Positions 7,731 through 15,900 of a stretch of DNA of 64,000 nucleotides are shown piece after piece (the stretch's first letter is position 1; each line of letters begins with the position of its first letter). The position numbers were made by a program, and so were the translations under genes. The notes beneath the pieces are model-generated. The model did not search any database and was not told the DNA's origin. It was given only the letters and a program-made list of their open reading frames with translations. Source of the stretch: Roseiarcus sp035606915. GTDB taxonomy: Bacteria > Pseudomonadota > Alphaproteobacteria > Rhizobiales > Beijerinckiaceae. The stretch covers positions 1-64,000 of the forward strand of contig DATNDU010000099.1 in assembly GCA_035606915.1 (NCBI GenBank). The letters run 5' to 3'.

Positions 7731-8960
7731 ATGGATCTGGACTCCGCCGGCGCCGCGCGCCGGCTGATGGCGCGGCTCGACGCCTTCGCCGCCTTCACCG
7801 ATGAGCCGGGCAAGCTGACGCGGCTTTATCTCAGCCCCTCCTATCGCGCCGCCTGCGACCAGTTCGCCACGTGGGCGCAAGCCGCTGGCATGAGCGTGCG
7901 CGTGGACGCGGTCGGCAATGTGCGCGCCCGTTACGAGGGCAAAACCGCCGACGCGCCGGCGCTGATGATCGGTTCGCATATCGACACCGTGCGCGACGCC
8001 GGCCGCTTCGACGGCAACCTCGGCGCGCTGGCCGCGCTGGCCGTCGTCGAGCAACTCGCCGAGAACGGCGTCAGGCTCGACCACGCCATCGAGGTCGTCG
8101 CCATCGGCGACGAGGAGGGCGTGCGCTTCTCCGCCGCGATGACCGGCTCGCGGGCGCTCGCCGGCCAACTTTCGGCAACCGCGATGCAGGCCAAGGACGG
8201 CGAGGGCGTGACGCTCGACCAGGCGCTGACCGCCTTCGGCTGCGATCCCGCGCGCGCTTGCGCCTGTGGTGCGAAGGGCGTGGCGGCTTTCGTGGAGCTG
8301 CACATCGAGCAGGGGCCGGTGTTGGAGGCCAAGGGCCTGGCGCTCGGCGTCGTCAGCGCCATCAACGGCGCGACGCGCATGCAGATGACGGTTAACGGCG
8401 TCGCCGGACACGCCGGCTGCGTGCCGATGCAACTGCGCCGCGACGCCGTGGCGGCGGCCGCCGAGATGATCCTCGCCATCGAGGCGCGGGCGAAAGCCGA
8501 GGCCGATCTCGTCGCCACCGTCGGGCGGCTCGAAGTCGAGCCGGGCGCGATCAATGTCATTCCCGGCCTGGCGCGCTTCTCGCTCGATGTGCGCAGCCCC
8601 GGCGACGAACGGCGCCGCCGCGCCGTCGGCGACATCGACGCCGCCGCTGCCGCGATCGCGGCGCGCCGCAACGTCGAGATGGCGATGCAGCCGATCCACG
8701 AGGCCGCCGCCTATGTCTGCGACGCCCGCATCGTGGCGGGGTTCGACCGGGCGCTGACGGACATGGGATTGCCGGCCTTCCACCTGCCCTCGGGCGCGGG
8801 CCACGATACGATGGTGATGGGGGCGCTCGCGCCGGCCGGCATGCTGTTCGTGCGCTGCGCCGGCGGCATCAGCCACAATCCCGCCGAATCGATCACCAGC
8901 GAGGACGGCGCGCTGGCGCTCGCCGCGCTGACGCGCTTCGCGGTCGATTTCCGCGGCTGA
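7731..8960 (+). CDS. Zn-dependent M20 hydrolase, probably allantoate amidohydrolase
   Basis: This 409-residue enzyme belongs to the hydantoinase/carbamoylase branch of M20 amidohydrolases. Metal ligands are visible: His and Asp in IGSHIDTVRDAGRFDGNLG, Glu in GDEEGVRF, His in ELHIEQGPVLE, and the C-terminal SGAGHDTMVMG with GISHNPAE. Members hydrolyse allantoate, ureidoglycolate, N-carbamoyl amino acids or beta-ureidopropionate, and sequence alone does not separate these well. Its position right after puuD, with 12 bases between them, makes allantoate amidohydrolase (AllC-type) the best reading. Transcribed with puuD; nothing unusual in the frame. Confidence 0.85.
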   Translation: MDLDSAGAARRLMARLDAFAAFTDEPGKLTRLYLSPSYRAACDQFATWAQAAGMSVRVDAVGNVRARYEGKTADAPALMIGSHIDTVRDAGRFDGNLGALAALAVVEQLAENGVRLDHAIEVVAIGDEEGVRFSAAMTGSRALAGQLSATAMQAKDGEGVTLDQALTAFGCDPARACACGAKGVAAFVELHIEQGPVLEAKGLALGVVSAINGATRMQMTVNGVAGHAGCVPMQLRRDAVAAAAEMILAIEARAKAEADLVATVGRLEVEPGAINVIPGLARFSLDVRSPGDERRRRAVGDIDAAAAAIAARRNVEMAMQPIHEAAAYVCDARIVAGFDRALTDMGLPAFHLPSGAGHDTMVMGALAPAGMLFVRCAGGISHNPAESITSEDGALALAALTRFAVDFRG

Positions 8961-8980
8961 CGCGAAAATGCGCGCACGGC

Positions 8981-9010
8981 GGGAATAAAACGCCCACGGC
9001 CGGAGTCTCC
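8981..9010 (+). promoter_or_regulatory. Candidate ECF sigma-factor promoter
   Basis: GGGAATAAA, 15 bases, GTCTCC. The upstream element has the G-rich AAT/AAA look of ECF -35 elements and lies 41 bases before the metallophosphoesterase start, at the head of the operon that encodes an ECF sigma factor and its anti-sigma factor. Autoregulation of this kind is the rule for ECF operons. Nothing similar was noticed elsewhere in the window. Confidence 0.45.
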
Positions 9011-9050
9011 TCCCGTGTGCGGCGCTCATCGCCGCCGAACGGAGGCGAAC

Positions 9051-9977
9051 ATGGACGAGACGCGAGCCAAGCTGGACCGGCGGCAGGTCCTGGAGTGTAT
9101 GGTCTGGGCGGGAACGGGCGTCGTTTGGACGCTGAACGGCGGCGTCCCGGTCTCGCGGCTGATCGGGCAAGCGAAGGCCGAAGAAACCGGCTTCTCCTTC
9201 GTCCAGATCTCGGACAGCCACATCGGCTTCGCCAAGCCCGCCAATCCCGACGCGCGGGCAACGCTGAAAGAGGCCATCGCCAAGATCAAGGCGCTGCCGG
9301 CAAAGCCCGCCTTCATGCTGCACACCGGCGATGTCTCGCATCTCGCCAAGCCGCAGGAGTTCGATGACGCGCACCAGCTTATCGGCGAGGCCGGGCTCGA
9401 CGTGCATTACGCGCCCGGCGAGCACGACATCCTCGACCCGAAGACGCGGGACGCCTATCTCGAACGCTTCGGCAAGGGGGCGACCGGCGGCGGCTGGTAC
9501 GCCTTCGACCACAAGGGCGTGCACTTCGTCTCGCTCGTCAACGTCGTCGACCTCAAAAAGAACGGGCTCGGCTCGTTGGGCGCGGAGCAACTCGCTTGGC
9601 TCGCCAATGATCTCAAAGGACGCTCGACTTCGACGCCCATCGTCGTCTTCGCGCATATCCCGATGTGGATGATCGCGCCGGACTGGGGCTGGGGGACCGA
9701 GGACGGCGCGCAGGCGCTGACGATGCTCTCCCGGTTCGGCTCGGCGACCGTGCTGAACGGCCACATCCATCAGGTCATGCAGAAGATCGAGGGCAGCGTC
9801 ACCTTCCACACCGCCCGCTCGACCGCGTTTCCCCAGCCCGCGCCGGGAACGGCGCCGGGGCCAGGGCCGAAGCTCGTGCCGGCTGGGGCCTTGGGCAAAT
9901 ATCTCGGCGTCGCCGAGGTGGTCTACGCGCCGAAAAGCGCCCCGCTCGCCATCACCGACGAGGCGCTGCAATCATGA
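9051..9977 (+). CDS. Exported metallophosphoesterase
   Basis: A 308-residue calcineurin-like phosphoesterase. The N-terminus has LDRRQVLECMVWAGTGVVW, a twin-arginine-like signal followed by a hydrophobic segment, so it is probably exported folded through Tat. Catalytic motifs are in order: QISDSHIGF (D-x-H), HTGDVSH (GD), PGEHDI (the usual GNHD with N replaced by E), FAHIPMW and NGHIHQ. The GEHD variant replaces a residue that normally bridges catalysis. ATG 9051 follows GGAGG at good spacing. It overlaps the next gene, a cytochrome c, by 4 bases and leads the ECF sigma operon. Its substrate is unknown. Confidence 0.85.
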   Translation: MDETRAKLDRRQVLECMVWAGTGVVWTLNGGVPVSRLIGQAKAEETGFSFVQISDSHIGFAKPANPDARATLKEAIAKIKALPAKPAFMLHTGDVSHLAKPQEFDDAHQLIGEAGLDVHYAPGEHDILDPKTRDAYLERFGKGATGGGWYAFDHKGVHFVSLVNVVDLKKNGLGSLGAEQLAWLANDLKGRSTSTPIVVFAHIPMWMIAPDWGWGTEDGAQALTMLSRFGSATVLNGHIHQVMQKIEGSVTFHTARSTAFPQPAPGTAPGPGPKLVPAGALGKYLGVAEVVYAPKSAPLAITDEALQS

Positions 9978-10324
9978 GGCTTTGGGCTTTGCTGCTCACG
10001 CTCGCCGCTTCGCCCGCCCTGGCGGCGGGCGACCCGGATCGGGGCCAACGGGTCTACGAGGGCTGCCAGGATTGCCACTCGCTCGACAAGAACGACGTCG
10101 GGCCGCGCCATCGCGGCGTCTTCGGCCGCAAGGCGGGCTCGCTGCCGGACTTCGCCTATTCCCCGGCCCTCAAGGGCGCGGGCTTCGTCTGGGACGAAAA
10201 CACTCTCGACAAGTGGCTATCCGATCCACAGGCCTTCCTGCCGGGGGCGCGGATGTTCTATCATCTGTCCGGCGCGCAGGACCGCGCCGACGTGATTGCC
10301 TATCTGCGCGACCGCGCGAAATAG
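9974..10324 (+). CDS. Small periplasmic cytochrome c
   Basis: A 116-residue cytochrome with a clear signal peptide (MRLWALLLTLAASPALA). It has one heme site, CQDCH, and then GPRHRGVFGRKAGSLPDFAYSPALKGAGFVWDENTLDKWLSDPQAFLPGARM, a cytochrome c2-type layout with Met as probable second ligand. The block from GRKAGSLP to DPQA is strikingly similar to the cytochrome at 541-1272, so the two are paralogues. Start ATG overlaps the metallophosphoesterase stop (ATGA). Encoded between a phosphoesterase and an ECF sigma factor, it is likely part of an envelope stress or redox response. Confidence 0.9.
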   Translation: MRLWALLLTLAASPALAAGDPDRGQRVYEGCQDCHSLDKNDVGPRHRGVFGRKAGSLPDFAYSPALKGAGFVWDENTLDKWLSDPQAFLPGARMFYHLSGAQDRADVIAYLRDRAK

Positions 10325-10344
10325 GGAACGGGGCTTCAAGGCGA

Positions 10345-10863
10345 ATGACCGCAGAGGCCGCCAAACGACGATTCCGCGAGATCGTGCCGCCCTATCTCGA
10401 CGACGCCTACCGCCTCGCCAAATGGATCAGTGGCGACGGCGCCGACGCGGAGGACATCGTACAGGAGGCTGCCATGCGCGCGCTCGCCGCGCTCGAAGCG
10501 ATGACGCCGTTGAAACCGCGCCCCTGGTGGCTCAGCATCGTGCGCAACACGGCGCTGAGCTGGCTCCAGCGCCATCGCCCCAAGACGATCTCGCTGGTCG
10601 GCGACGACGACGAGACGCTCGACGTCGTCGACCTGGGCGCGGACCCCGAGGCCGCCCTGATCGCGCGCGACGAAAGCGAGCGCGTCCGCCGCGCCATCGC
10701 GAGCCTGCCCTCGCCGTTGCGCGAGACGCTTGTGTTGCGAGAAATCGATGACCTGGACTATCGCGAGATCGCCGAGGCCACGCAGGCGCCCATCGGCACC
10801 GTCATGTCGCGCCTGTCGCGCGCCCGTGGCGCGCTCGTGAAGATGTTGAGCAAGACCTCATGA
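10345..10863 (+). CDS. ECF RNA polymerase sigma factor
   Basis: A 172-residue sigma-70 family protein with the two ECF regions only. Region 2: YLDDAYRLAKWISGDGADAEDIVQEAAMRAL, with the core-binding DAEDIVQE element; region 4: SLPSPLRETLVLREIDDLDYREIAEATQAPIGTVMSRLSRARGAL, a helix-turn-helix for -35 recognition. ATG 10345 is 20 bases after the cytochrome stop. The gene overlaps the anti-sigma gene by 4 bases, the standard coupling. It should direct transcription from its own operon promoter (candidate at 8981-9010). Confidence 0.94.
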   Translation: MTAEAAKRRFREIVPPYLDDAYRLAKWISGDGADAEDIVQEAAMRALAALEAMTPLKPRPWWLSIVRNTALSWLQRHRPKTISLVGDDDETLDVVDLGADPEAALIARDESERVRRAIASLPSPLRETLVLREIDDLDYREIAEATQAPIGTVMSRLSRARGALVKMLSKTS

Positions 10864-11594
10864 GCGATGATGCGCGCCTCCCCTTACGCGCCCATATGGC
10901 GCTCGACGGCGAACTCGACGCCACCAATACGCTCGCCTTTGAGGAGGAACTGGCGAAATCGCCGGAACTGGCGGCGGAATATGCGCGCCTCCAAGCGCTG
11001 CGCCGGGCGATCCGCGAACATGCGCCGCGCGAGGCGGCGCCCGAGCGGCTGCGGCGCCGGATCGAGGCGCTCGCGGCGCCAGTTCCTGTCTTTAAGCGCG
11101 CGCCGTGGATGGCGACGGCGGCGGGACTGGCGGTCGCGACGGCACTGGCGGGGTTCTGGGCGGGCCGCGCGACAAGCGGCGGCGAGAGCGATGTCGCCGC
11201 GCTGGTCGCCGGTTATCAGCGCGCGGCGCTGTCGGATCAACCCATCGACGTCGCCTCCTCGGATCGCCACACGGTCAAGCCCTGGCTCGCCGCGCACGCG
11301 CCGCTGGGCGCACTGGTTCCGGACCTTGGCGCGGACGGCTATCCGCTGGTCGGCGGCCGCATCGACATCCTCGACCGCCGCCCCGTCCCGACGCTGGTCT
11401 ATAGCCGCGGCAAGCACCTGATCTCGGTCAGCGAACTGCCGCTTTCGCAATCGGGCGGCGGCGCGACGGCGCTCGATGGCTATCACGTCGAGCGTTGGCG
11501 CGACAGCGAGCGAGCCTATGTCGCAGTATCCGACATCGAAGCGCCGGAACTCGCCGCATTTGTCGTAAGCTTCCGTAAGCGGGCTTCGCCGTAA
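10860..11594 (+). CDS. Membrane-bound anti-sigma factor
   Basis: A 244-residue partner of the sigma factor it overlaps. The cytoplasmic N-terminus (about residues 1-78) has the zinc-less anti-sigma pattern with LRAHMALDGELDATNTLAFEEELAKSPELAAEYARLQALRRAI. One membrane helix follows, APWMATAAGLAVATALAGFWAGRA, and a periplasmic sensor domain of about 140 residues, containing PDLGADGYPLVGGRIDILDRRPVPTLVYSRGKHLISV. This last pattern is common in RsgI/FecR-unrelated transmembrane regulators of alphaproteobacteria. The His-x3-Cys-x2-Cys zinc site is missing. Confidence 0.88.
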   Translation: MSDDARLPLRAHMALDGELDATNTLAFEEELAKSPELAAEYARLQALRRAIREHAPREAAPERLRRRIEALAAPVPVFKRAPWMATAAGLAVATALAGFWAGRATSGGESDVAALVAGYQRAALSDQPIDVASSDRHTVKPWLAAHAPLGALVPDLGADGYPLVGGRIDILDRRPVPTLVYSRGKHLISVSELPLSQSGGGATALDGYHVERWRDSERAYVAVSDIEAPELAAFVVSFRKRASP

Positions 11595-11708
11595 ACATTC
11601 AAAATCGCGTGTACGCTTCGTTTTGCGCGGCCTCCTGGCCGGGGTCGCACGTTGGGTCTATGCGAGACGCCGCGCTGGCGTTTTCGTCACCGCAGGGAGA
11701 CATTGCGA

Positions 11709-12050
11709 ATGGACAAAACCCTAATCGGCCTGGTCGCGGCGATCGCGGCCGCGACGCCCTTCACTGTCGCGCAGGCGGCGGTGACGCCAGAAGACGCCGC
11801 GAGGGCGCTCAAGGTTTCCTCAGTGGCCGAACTGCTGGACCCCGTTCCCAATTCGACAGCGGTTCTCGCCGCGCTCGACGCCAATCGCGAGACGCAGACG
11901 GGGGCTGCGGATGAAGGCGTGCAGGTGGCCCAGTGGCATCATCACCATCATCACCACCACCATTGGTGGCGCCATCATCATCACCATCACTGGTACTGGA
12001 TGCGCCACCATCATCATCACCACCATCACCATCATTACTACAACTACTGA
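11709..12050 (+). CDS. Secreted histidine-rich protein
   Basis: A 113-residue protein with a signal peptide (MDKTLIGLVAAIAAATPFTVAQA) and a short acidic middle part (VTPEDAARALKVSSVAELLDP). The last 40 residues hold 25 histidines in three runs of 9, 6 and 10, separated by WWR and WYWMR and followed by YYNY. Such a tail should bind Zn, Ni, Cu or Co in the periplasm, or act as a buffer; there is no transporter beside it. ATG 11709 follows GGGAGACATTGCGA. The His codons alternate CAT and CAC, so this is selected protein sequence rather than simple DNA slippage. It follows the anti-sigma gene by 114 bases and could belong to the same regulon. Confidence 0.8.
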   Translation: MDKTLIGLVAAIAAATPFTVAQAAVTPEDAARALKVSSVAELLDPVPNSTAVLAALDANRETQTGAADEGVQVAQWHHHHHHHHHWWRHHHHHHWYWMRHHHHHHHHHHYYNY

Positions 12051-12125
12051 GCTTGATGGGGGGCTTCGCCGTCGCAAATCGCGTCGAATGGAGACCGGCG
12101 CAGCGACGACGAAGCGCCGGCTAAT

Positions 12126-12866
12126 TTAGCTTTCTCCCGACCCCGGTTCCTTGACGATCCTTGCCTTGGCGGCTCGCGCCATGTGGCGATAGGTGCCGTC
12201 AAATACGGTGTGGGTCGCGGAGCGCCAGGCGGTGTCGGCGGTGACTGTCGAGCGGGCGGCGTGGATGCGGCGCGAGCGCAGTTCACGCTCGGCCTGTTCG
12301 TCCTGGGTCATCTCGACGAGATCGAACTCGGCGACCTCGGGAATGACGAGGATCTGCGCCATCGGCTCGCCGGGCCGGAAGATATGGGTCTGGCCCTCGT
12401 CCGGCGATTTGAACACCATGAAGAACATCATCGGCCACCAATTACGGATCAGCGCCGGGACGGCGATCGGGCAGGTTCCCGTCGCGTCGGCATAGAAGCG
12501 CGGATGCGGCTCGGTGCGGATCGCGTAGCCTTCGCCGGGATTGATGTCGAGCAGGACCTGATAAGTGTAAAACGCCTCGCCGAATTCGCGCATCGGCGGC
12601 CATTGCAGACCGGGCTCCGGCGGCGGGGGATACTCGCCCTCGATCTGAAGCTTGCCCGCGCGCCGCGACACGCGGATCTCGAAGTCGAAGGGATAGAAAA
12701 TCTCGATCCCGTATTGCGCGCCCTCGCTGAACGGCGTGCAGTGCCAGACCTGCTCATGCGCGCCATCGGCGCGCGGCGTGCGTTCGCCGGCCCAGCCGGG
12801 GATCTCCATCTTGGTGCGGCGAGGCGCGAGCCCCGGCGTCATGTAGCGCATCTTCACCTGGTGCAT
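12126..12866 (-). CDS. Conserved protein of unknown function
   Basis: A 246-residue soluble protein with no signal peptide or membrane helix. Visible conserved-looking blocks are GIEIFYPFDFEIRV, EPGLQWPPMREFGEAFYTYQVLLDINPGEGYAIRTEPHPRFYADATGTCPIAVPALIRNWWPMMFFMVFKSPDEGQTHIFRPGEPMAQ. Aromatic residues and prolines are unusually dense. The pattern recalls the DUF6065 group of proteins, but I cannot confirm that from memory. The C-terminal 60 residues are charged and helical (DEQAERELRSRRIHAARSTV). It sits alone between the His-rich gene (convergent) and the large glycosyltransferase gene on the same strand, 70 bases away. Confidence 0.6.
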   Translation of the reverse strand: MHQVKMRYMTPGLAPRRTKMEIPGWAGERTPRADGAHEQVWHCTPFSEGAQYGIEIFYPFDFEIRVSRRAGKLQIEGEYPPPPEPGLQWPPMREFGEAFYTYQVLLDINPGEGYAIRTEPHPRFYADATGTCPIAVPALIRNWWPMMFFMVFKSPDEGQTHIFRPGEPMAQILVIPEVAEFDLVEMTQDEQAERELRSRRIHAARSTVTADTAWRSATHTVFDGTYRHMARAAKARIVKEPGSGES

Positions 12867-12936
12867 GCTGCCTCCTTACGCGCTCCGGCGGCGCGTAGTT
12901 GCTGCCCCAACTTTGCGGCGCCCTCGCGGCGCGCGC

Positions 12937-15900
12937 TCAACCGCCATGGCGCAGCGCCGGCCCCAGCATCTGCTCGCAGACGCGGAACACCTCGGCTGGG
13001 CGCAGCCCGTTCAGGCAGGCGAGGCCCCGGCCGCAGGCGCTGGGCTTGTCGAGATAGCACGGCCCGCAACTCATCTCGCGCTGCACCGCGACCGCCATCG
13101 GTCCCAGCGGCCCCCATTCGCGCGCCGACACTACCCCTGAATGCACGCCGACCGTCGGTACACCGAGCGCCGCCGCGATATGGTGCGGCCCGCTGTTGTT
13201 GCCCACGAACAACCTGAGCGCGCTCAGCAGCGTCGGCAGTTCGTCAAGCTTGGTGCGCCCAACCAGCGACCAGACGCGATTGGCCGCGCGCGTCTGTTCG
13301 AGTGTCGCCTCGACGATGCGCGCCTCGCCGGGCGCGCCGATCAGCGCGATATTGACGTCGAAAGCGCCGACGATGAGATCGATGAGCAACGCGAAATGCT
13401 CCGGCGGCCATTGCCTCAGCACGTTGCCGGACGCGGGATGAACGCCGACCACCGGCCTGTCGAACAGGCCCGGCGCGAGATCGTCGAAATCCGGTAGCGC
13501 GCGCAAGGCGGCGATCGCCGCATCGGCGGTCGGCCCGACGAGAAAACCGCGCTCGCCCTCGAAGGCGAGCGAGATGGTCTCGACGAGCGCCAAATAATCC
13601 TCCGCCACCTGCGTGCGCTTCGACAGATAGCGCTCATCGCCGTCCCATTCGACGGCGATGTCGAGCCACGGGAATGCGTCGCGCCTGCTGAAGCCAGCGG
13701 TGAGCTTGGCGCCGCTGCGCATGAGAACATCGCGCGTGTCCGGGTGCTTGCGCAAGTCGACGGCAAGGTCGAAGCGATAAGGCTTAAGCCGCGCCGCGAG
13801 CGCGGCCCACTCCGCTTCGGCGATTTTCAGTTGGCCCTGCTGCGAAACAGAGTGAAAGAAATCGAACGCAATGACGCTGGAGATCGCCGGCTCAAGCCGG
13901 GCCAGCGCCGCTGAAGCCGAGGAGGCCAGCACGTGAATCTCGGCCTGCGGGAAACGCTGCTTGAGACGTTGGATTGCCGGTAGGCCGGTGATGAAATCGC
14001 CGACGTGGTCAAGCTTCTGCACCAGGATGCGGCGCACCTTGTTGCGCGCCATCAGCGGCCCGCCAGCGACAATCACGCGCGCCGGCTCCGTTTCATGCGC
14101 GAGGCCGTATTCCTCGCGCGACAAACGCGGATGATGGAAGGGATCGCCGAGCCCGAAGGTGTTGCGCCAGGCCTCGTCGAACCGCGCCTCGTCGAACTCG
14201 TCGTCCACTTCGGAGCGGCTCGCCATTTCGTGGTGGGTGAGGGTCGCGTGCGGCGTATAGACGACGCGCAGGCCCGCCCGCCACATGCGCAGGCAGATGT
14301 CGACGTCGTTATTGATGACCGCGTGCTCCTCGTTGAAGCCGCCGATTTCGCCAAACGCCGCGCGGCGCATGAGCATGCAGGCCCCCGTCATCGCCGCGAC
14401 GTTGCGTTCGGCGGCGGCGAAGCCGAAGGGGCCAAGATCGTCGTGGTCGGCAAATCGGAGCGTGTGGCGCCCGTTGCGTTCCGTTAGGTACATCCCAGCC
14501 TGCTGCACACGCCCGTCAGGATAGAGCAGACGCGGGCCGACGACACCGACCTCGGGCTGTTCGGCGTGCTCCATCAGAGCGTGCAGCCAGCGCGGATCGG
14601 TCGCCTCGACGTCGTCGTTGAGGAACAGCAGATAATCGCCGAACGCCGCCTCGGCGCCGAGATTGTTAAGTTTCGACCAGTTGAACGGACCGGGATATTC
14701 GACCACGCAATCGGCGTTGCGCTTCAACCATTCCTTCTGCGGCGCGTCGGGGTCGGCGATGTTGTCGACGAGCACGATCTCGAAGCGGCTGTAAAATGTG
14801 CGGGCGCGCAGCGAGGCCAGGCATTTCTCGATGAAGCCGCCTTTGGCGATGGTCGGGATGATGATCGACACCAGCCCCTTCGAGCGCAGCCGCCGGCGCA
14901 CGCGATAGACGCCGGGCGCCGCCGTCGCCCGCACGCCGCCCGCCATGCCGCGCCGCGCCATCGCCGCGCGCAGCGCCGCCATCTCGCGCAGGGCGTCGTC
15001 GCTGGCGCGCTCGGTCTCGGCGAGCAGCAACGGCGCCCGGCCGATCTCGCGCGCCGCTTCGGTGAGACGCAGCACGAGGTCGTAATCGCCGCCGTCGAGC
15101 GCCTGCGCCAGCGGCAGGTGGGCGCGGCGGACGAGGTCGAGCGCGGCGCACCAGACGCGGCCAATATAATTGGTCGACAGCAGCAGGTCGGGCGACCATT
15201 CCGGCTTCAGATACTCGGCCACCCTGCCCCTTACGGGGTCGTAGCGGCTATCGTCGGCGTAATGGAAATCCTCCTCCGGCCGGGTGACGATGTCGAGCGC
15301 GAACTCCAGCAGCGCGTCGGCCCCGAGCCAGTCGCCGGCGCGCAACATGAGGAGGAACGGCCGGCCGCCCCCGCCCTCCAGCAGCGCCTCCGCCGCGGCG
15401 GCGAGCGCCTGTGGTTCCCCCGCGTCGAAAACGCGCAAGGCGAGGCCCGCCAACTCCGCCGCCGCCATCGCCGCCTCGCCCGCGGCGACGGTCGGGGCGA
15501 GAAAGCCGACGCGGAAATGCGGATAGGCCTGGGCGGCGAGGCTTTCCAAAGTTCGCGCCAGCGCTTCCTCGCCGCCCGGCAGGATGAAGACCGCGAACGC
15601 CGGCGGCGGCGGCGCGGCGTCGATGAGTGTGCGCTTCAGGGCGATTTCCGCCTCGGCGACGAAGCGGCGCAACTGGCCGCGTTCGGCTTCCGGGTCGATT
15701 GGCTCGACCGCGACCTCGATCTCCATCTCCTTGACTTCGCCACGCTGGTCGCGCGCGACGATGCGCAGGCGGTGTCGCTCCTTCGAGAACACTTTGCGCG
15801 GCAGCACGATGGCGAAGCCGCTCATCAACGATTCCGGCCAATCGGGATAAGACGCGCCGATGTCCTGCCGCCTGACGCCGCGCGAGGCGGCGGCGACGAA

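Noticed and set aside
6054..9971. Open frame of 1300 codons antisense to puuD, the amidohydrolase and the phosphoesterase
   Set aside because: It covers several well-supported genes on the other strand and has no recognisable domain; a composition shadow.
11935..12047. CAT/CAC repeat as a CRISPR-like or tandem DNA repeat
   Set aside because: The repeats have irregular spacing and are explained by the histidine codons of a secreted protein.
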